Of a stretch of DNA of 8,597 bases, positions 6,033 through 8,597 are shown one piece after another; the stretch's first letter is position 1, and the number at the start of each line of letters is the position of its first letter. The position numbers and the translations under genes were made by a program. The notes under the pieces were generated by a model. That model did no database searches. It saw only the letters and a list, made by a program, of their open reading frames with translations, and was not told where the DNA came from. The stretch is from the NCBI GenBank assembly GCA_002796045.1, contig PCVM01000002.1, positions 1-8,597 on the forward strand, read 5' to 3'. This DNA comes from Candidatus Roizmanbacteria bacterium CG11_big_fil_rev_8_21_14_0_20_36_8. GTDB taxonomy: Bacteria > Patescibacteriota > Microgenomatia > UBA1406 > GWC2-37-13.

Positions 6033-7688
6033 ATGAAAGATATTAATAGTAAAACAACGACATTTATAAAAGCATACAGGTCGTTTCTCCGTGATGAGGG
6101 TACGATGCCTATAGATCAGATTGTTCGTCTCTATAAGCAAATGTCTCCAGCACTTCATAAATATGCCGACTCAAGCGATATCGATATTCAAGCACTTGTT
6201 TATGCAACTCTTAGACTGCCAAAATCTATTCCAGAAATTTGTGATATTTTTATGGCGCAAATCGGCGAGAGCTTTGTTAGAGAGGGTCTGAAAATTGAGC
6301 TTTGGGATGAAGTTGCTGCTCCAGCAAGACGCCGCAAGATGTACTTTGATGGAAAAGATAAATTAGCCGTGTTTATAAATTCCGTGACTGATCTCGATGA
6401 TATGATTGGACTTTTATCAGCTTATGAGATTGAATGGAATAAAATTCACCACAAGTTAAGGTTATTTTCGAGTGAGATTAATCAGGATAGCTTGGAAAAA
6501 GTACGCGAATTTCTTGAAATTAATCCTGATGATTGGAACAGGATTATTCGCGTTTGGACAATTGACGCAGACGCAATTCTCAAAAAAATAAAAGCAAATG
6601 AAGTTCATTTTTATGCTCGTCTTGTTCGCGGAAATTATGTAGATTACAAAAAAGCAGCACAAAAATGGTTAGAAAATATAGTCGAAAATACGAGTTATAA
6701 AAATCTTAAGTCGAGGCCGCTGTACTTTGTCTCCTCAAATATTCATAGTCTTGTAAATAATATGACTGGGTGGGTAAACGATCGTGAAGAGGCGCTTATT
6801 TCGTTTTTGAGGGAGAATAAAATGTTGCAACTTCTTAAGTATTGGGAGAAAATTCAAACTGGGAAATATCCTGGATCTCGTGAAAACTTTCTTTGGTATA
6901 TATTGAAAAAATACGAATCAATAAACCGAGGAGTTCGTGAAGAAAGAGAGGAGTTTGAACGTAATTTGGGGATAGATTATATTGAAGCAAAACATTACCT
7001 CGATATAAATGCTCAGGTATTTTCGTTGAAAGATATCGGTAAGACATCGTTACGATCAAAATTGGGGATAGAACTTCTAGATCGCGTTGATTCTGAAGCA
7101 CTTGTTTTAAATATTGATTATCCCCTCGGATCTGGAGCTTACATGGTCCTTTCTGCAATACTTCAAAATGTCAGCAACCTTAAGGGGATATATATTTTAG
7201 GAAAAGCATCATTTCTTCATGGTAGTCTTGGAGATATAGGTTTGCCAAATGAAGTTTTTGATACTTCAAGTGAAAATAAATTTATCTTCAATAATGCTTT
7301 TTCTAAAGAGTACTTCGAAGAATTTGAATCTGGAAGTGTTTTAACAAATCAAAAAGTTGTCTCAACAAAGGGCACACTTCTACATTCTGAAGACGCTATA
7401 AGAGAGTATTTTTTGAATGACTATGCAATTATTGAGATGGAAGATGGTCCTTATTTGAATGCGATTTATGAGACAACTCATTTTGATCGCTATCCAAAAG
7501 GCCAAACCGCAACACTTCTTAAGACCCCAATTGATATTGGCATTATTCATTACGCTTCAGACACTCCATATACTAAAGCAATTACTCTCGGAACGCGCAA
7601 TCTTGGATACGAGGGAGTGGAGGCGACATATGTTTCTTCGCTTGCGATTTTAAGACGGATTCTTGAAATGGAACTCCGAGGTGACTGA
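6033..7688 (+). CDS. Uncharacterised protein with nucleoside phosphorylase-like C-terminal region
   Basis: I do not recognise this 551-residue protein with certainty. It has no signal peptide or membrane helix. The N-terminal ~350 residues look mostly helical and include a conserved-looking stretch, PARRRKMYF (97-105) to LLSAYEIEWNKI (127-138), that recalls the uncharacterised DUF6909 family from memory only. The C-terminal third carries, in the right order, motifs like those of the PNP/UDP phosphorylase superfamily: YPLGSGAY (363-370), IYILGKASFLHGSLGDIGLPNEVFD (start 386, end 410; compare the glycine loop and GDvvip), IEMEDGPY (467-474; compare the ribose-binding Met-Glu) and IHYASDTP (505-512; compare the catalytic Ser-Asp). 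The Met-Glu to Asp gap, 40 residues, is longer than in typical phosphorylases. Cleavage of a nucleoside or nucleotide is thus a hypothesis. The gene lies 23 bases before zwf. Confidence 0.6.
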   Translation: MKDINSKTTTFIKAYRSFLRDEGTMPIDQIVRLYKQMSPALHKYADSSDIDIQALVYATLRLPKSIPEICDIFMAQIGESFVREGLKIELWDEVAAPARRRKMYFDGKDKLAVFINSVTDLDDMIGLLSAYEIEWNKIHHKLRLFSSEINQDSLEKVREFLEINPDDWNRIIRVWTIDADAILKKIKANEVHFYARLVRGNYVDYKKAAQKWLENIVENTSYKNLKSRPLYFVSSNIHSLVNNMTGWVNDREEALISFLRENKMLQLLKYWEKIQTGKYPGSRENFLWYILKKYESINRGVREEREEFERNLGIDYIEAKHYLDINAQVFSLKDIGKTSLRSKLGIELLDRVDSEALVLNIDYPLGSGAYMVLSAILQNVSNLKGIYILGKASFLHGSLGDIGLPNEVFDTSSENKFIFNNAFSKEYFEEFESGSVLTNQKVVSTKGTLLHSEDAIREYFLNDYAIIEMEDGPYLNAIYETTHFDRYPKGQTATLLKTPIDIGIIHYASDTPYTKAITLGTRNLGYEGVEATYVSSLAILRRILEMELRGD

Positions 7689-7695
7689 TCTTATG

Positions 7696-7701
7696 TATAA
7701 T
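7696..7701 (+). promoter_or_regulatory. −10 box of zwf
   Basis: A perfect TATAAT lies in the 23-base gap between the 551-residue protein gene and zwf, 10 bases before the zwf ATG. The transcript would have a leader of about 4 bases. No −35 is clear at 16-18 bases; TTGAAA at 7663-7668 is too far. zwf can thus have its own promoter besides read-through from upstream. Confidence 0.55.
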
Positions 7702-7711
7702 CAGAAGATAT

Positions 7712-8597
7712 ATGTCAGGAGAAATACCATCCTCAAAATTTGAATTACCAACGGTCTTTGTAATACTCGGAGTCACTGGGGATCTTGTGAAAAAAAAGAT
7801 TCTTCGTGCTCTTTATCATTTGTATCATAAAAATCGCCTACCAAAGAAATTCCTTGTTTATGGTTTTTCAAGACGTGATTTCGATGATCATATGTTGAAG
7901 AATTATCTTCTTGAAATAATGAAGAAAAATAATTTTAAAGAGCCAGAAAAATATGATTTTTTTCTTGATGCATTTCATTATGTTAAGGGAGATTTTTTAC
8001 AGATTGATGCATATTCAAAGCTTGCAAAGACGCTGGGAAACATTGATGGTGAATGGAGAATTTGTTCTAATAAACTCTTTTATCTTGCCGTACCTCCTTC
8101 TGTCTACTCGTCAATCATCACCAATCTTCATGATTCTGGACTTACCGCTCCATGCAGTCCAGAGGAAGGCTGGACAAGGGTTATTCTTGAAAAGCCTTTT
8201 GGTACAGATCTAAAAACTGCAATTGATCTTGATAGACAGCTTGGAAAACTGTTCAAAGAAGAACAGATTTATCGAGTTGATCATTATTTGGCAAAAGAAA
8301 CAGTTAAAAATATTCTTGTATTTCGTTTTAGTAATACTTTTTTAACACCTGCCTGGAACAATAAATACATTGAAAAAATCGAAGTAAAACTTCTTGAAAA
8401 AATTGATATAGCGGGCCGTGGGGCATTTTATGATAGGGTTGGAGCGCTTCGTGATGTTGGCCAAAACCACATGCTGCAGTTATTGGGACTTTTTATAATG
8501 GATAATCCAAATAAATTTACAGCTGAAGATATCAAAAAAAAGCGTAGTGAAGCATTGGCTTCTCTTCAAATTATGAAAGAAGAAGAAGTTGCAACAA
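7712..8597 (+). CDS. zwf: Glucose-6-phosphate 1-dehydrogenase, N-terminal part (cut by window edge)
   Basis: It oxidises glucose 6-phosphate to 6-phosphogluconolactone with reduction of NADP+ (or NAD+), the entry to the oxidative pentose phosphate pathway. The 295 visible residues of a usual ~480 include the Rossmann loop GVTGDL (20-25), EKPFG (160-164), the substrate-binding RVDHYLAKE (188-196) and ALRDVGQNHMLQLL (245-258). His191 and His253 are 62 residues apart, the spacing I recall for the phosphate-binding and catalytic His of the Leuconostoc enzyme. The common RIDHYLGKE is altered by I to V and G to A. The ATG at 7712 is preceded by a −10 box but no Shine-Dalgarno sequence; the tenth-residue region before the first strand has normal length. 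A 6-phosphogluconolactonase gene may follow beyond the edge, which cannot be seen here. Confidence 0.96.
   Translation, partial: MSGEIPSSKFELPTVFVILGVTGDLVKKKILRALYHLYHKNRLPKKFLVYGFSRRDFDDHMLKNYLLEIMKKNNFKEPEKYDFFLDAFHYVKGDFLQIDAYSKLAKTLGNIDGEWRICSNKLFYLAVPPSVYSSIITNLHDSGLTAPCSPEEGWTRVILEKPFGTDLKTAIDLDRQLGKLFKEEQIYRVDHYLAKETVKNILVFRFSNTFLTPAWNNKYIEKIEVKLLEKIDIAGRGAFYDRVGALRDVGQNHMLQLLGLFIMDNPNKFTAEDIKKKRSEALASLQIMKEEEVAT

Noticed and set aside
6462..7158. Two minus-strand frames of 66 and 107 residues
   Set aside because: Both are antisense shadows of the 551-residue protein gene, without start signals or family motifs.
7953..8213. 86-residue plus-strand frame
   Set aside because: It lies wholly inside zwf in another frame, and the zwf frame has clear family motifs through this stretch.
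1..8597. TGA recoded as glycine or tryptophan
   Set aside because: All recognisable genes use ordinary Gly and Trp codons, and TGA appears only as a stop, for example at the end of ung and of the 551-residue protein gene.

Overview
The window is AT-rich, gene-dense bacterial DNA using the standard code: every reading frame I followed is closed by TAA, TGA or TAG, with no sign of TGA recoding. Short intergenic gaps, −10 boxes placed almost directly before start codons, a tiny lysine-rich protein and a large unassigned protein beside zwf together suggest a small-genome uncultured lineage, for example a Candidate Phyla Radiation (Patescibacteria) bacterium. That placement is an inference and no marker gene in the window fixes it.

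Layout. (1) Positions 1-2927, all on the minus strand: a GT-B glycosyltransferase-like protein, then uracil-DNA glycosylase (ung), then the N-terminal part of the ribosome-associated GTPase TypA/BipA, which runs off the left edge. (2) Positions 3008-4221, minus strand: a Fur-family metal regulator followed after one base by a ZIP metal transporter. They lie behind a perfect-consensus sigma70 promoter that overlaps a perfect 8-5-8 inverted repeat, a likely autoregulatory operator. (3) Positions 4230-4592: a 27-codon gene for a roughly half-lysine peptide with a strong ribosome binding site and its own terminator, then an AT-rich stretch with one doubtful 17-codon frame. (4) Positions 4593-5970: an MsrQ/ferric-reductase-like haem membrane protein on the plus strand and an FTR1-type iron permease on the minus strand, converging so that their coding ends overlap by 77 bp. 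(5) Positions 6033-8597, plus strand: a 551-residue protein of unknown function whose C-terminal third has motifs like those of the nucleoside phosphorylase superfamily, followed by glucose-6-phosphate dehydrogenase (zwf), cut by the right edge.

How the parts may work together. The centre of the window is a metal-handling cluster: regulator plus ZIP importer, and a membrane haem reductase facing an iron permease. The right side couples NADPH-producing sugar oxidation with a possible nucleoside- or nucleotide-cleaving enzyme. Across the window several genes have a −10 box only 5-10 bases before the ATG and no Shine-Dalgarno sequence, so their mRNAs are probably leaderless or nearly so. The Fur, lysine-rich and downstream operon genes depart from that pattern. 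I see no tRNA, rRNA, CRISPR array, insertion sequence or prophage feature.
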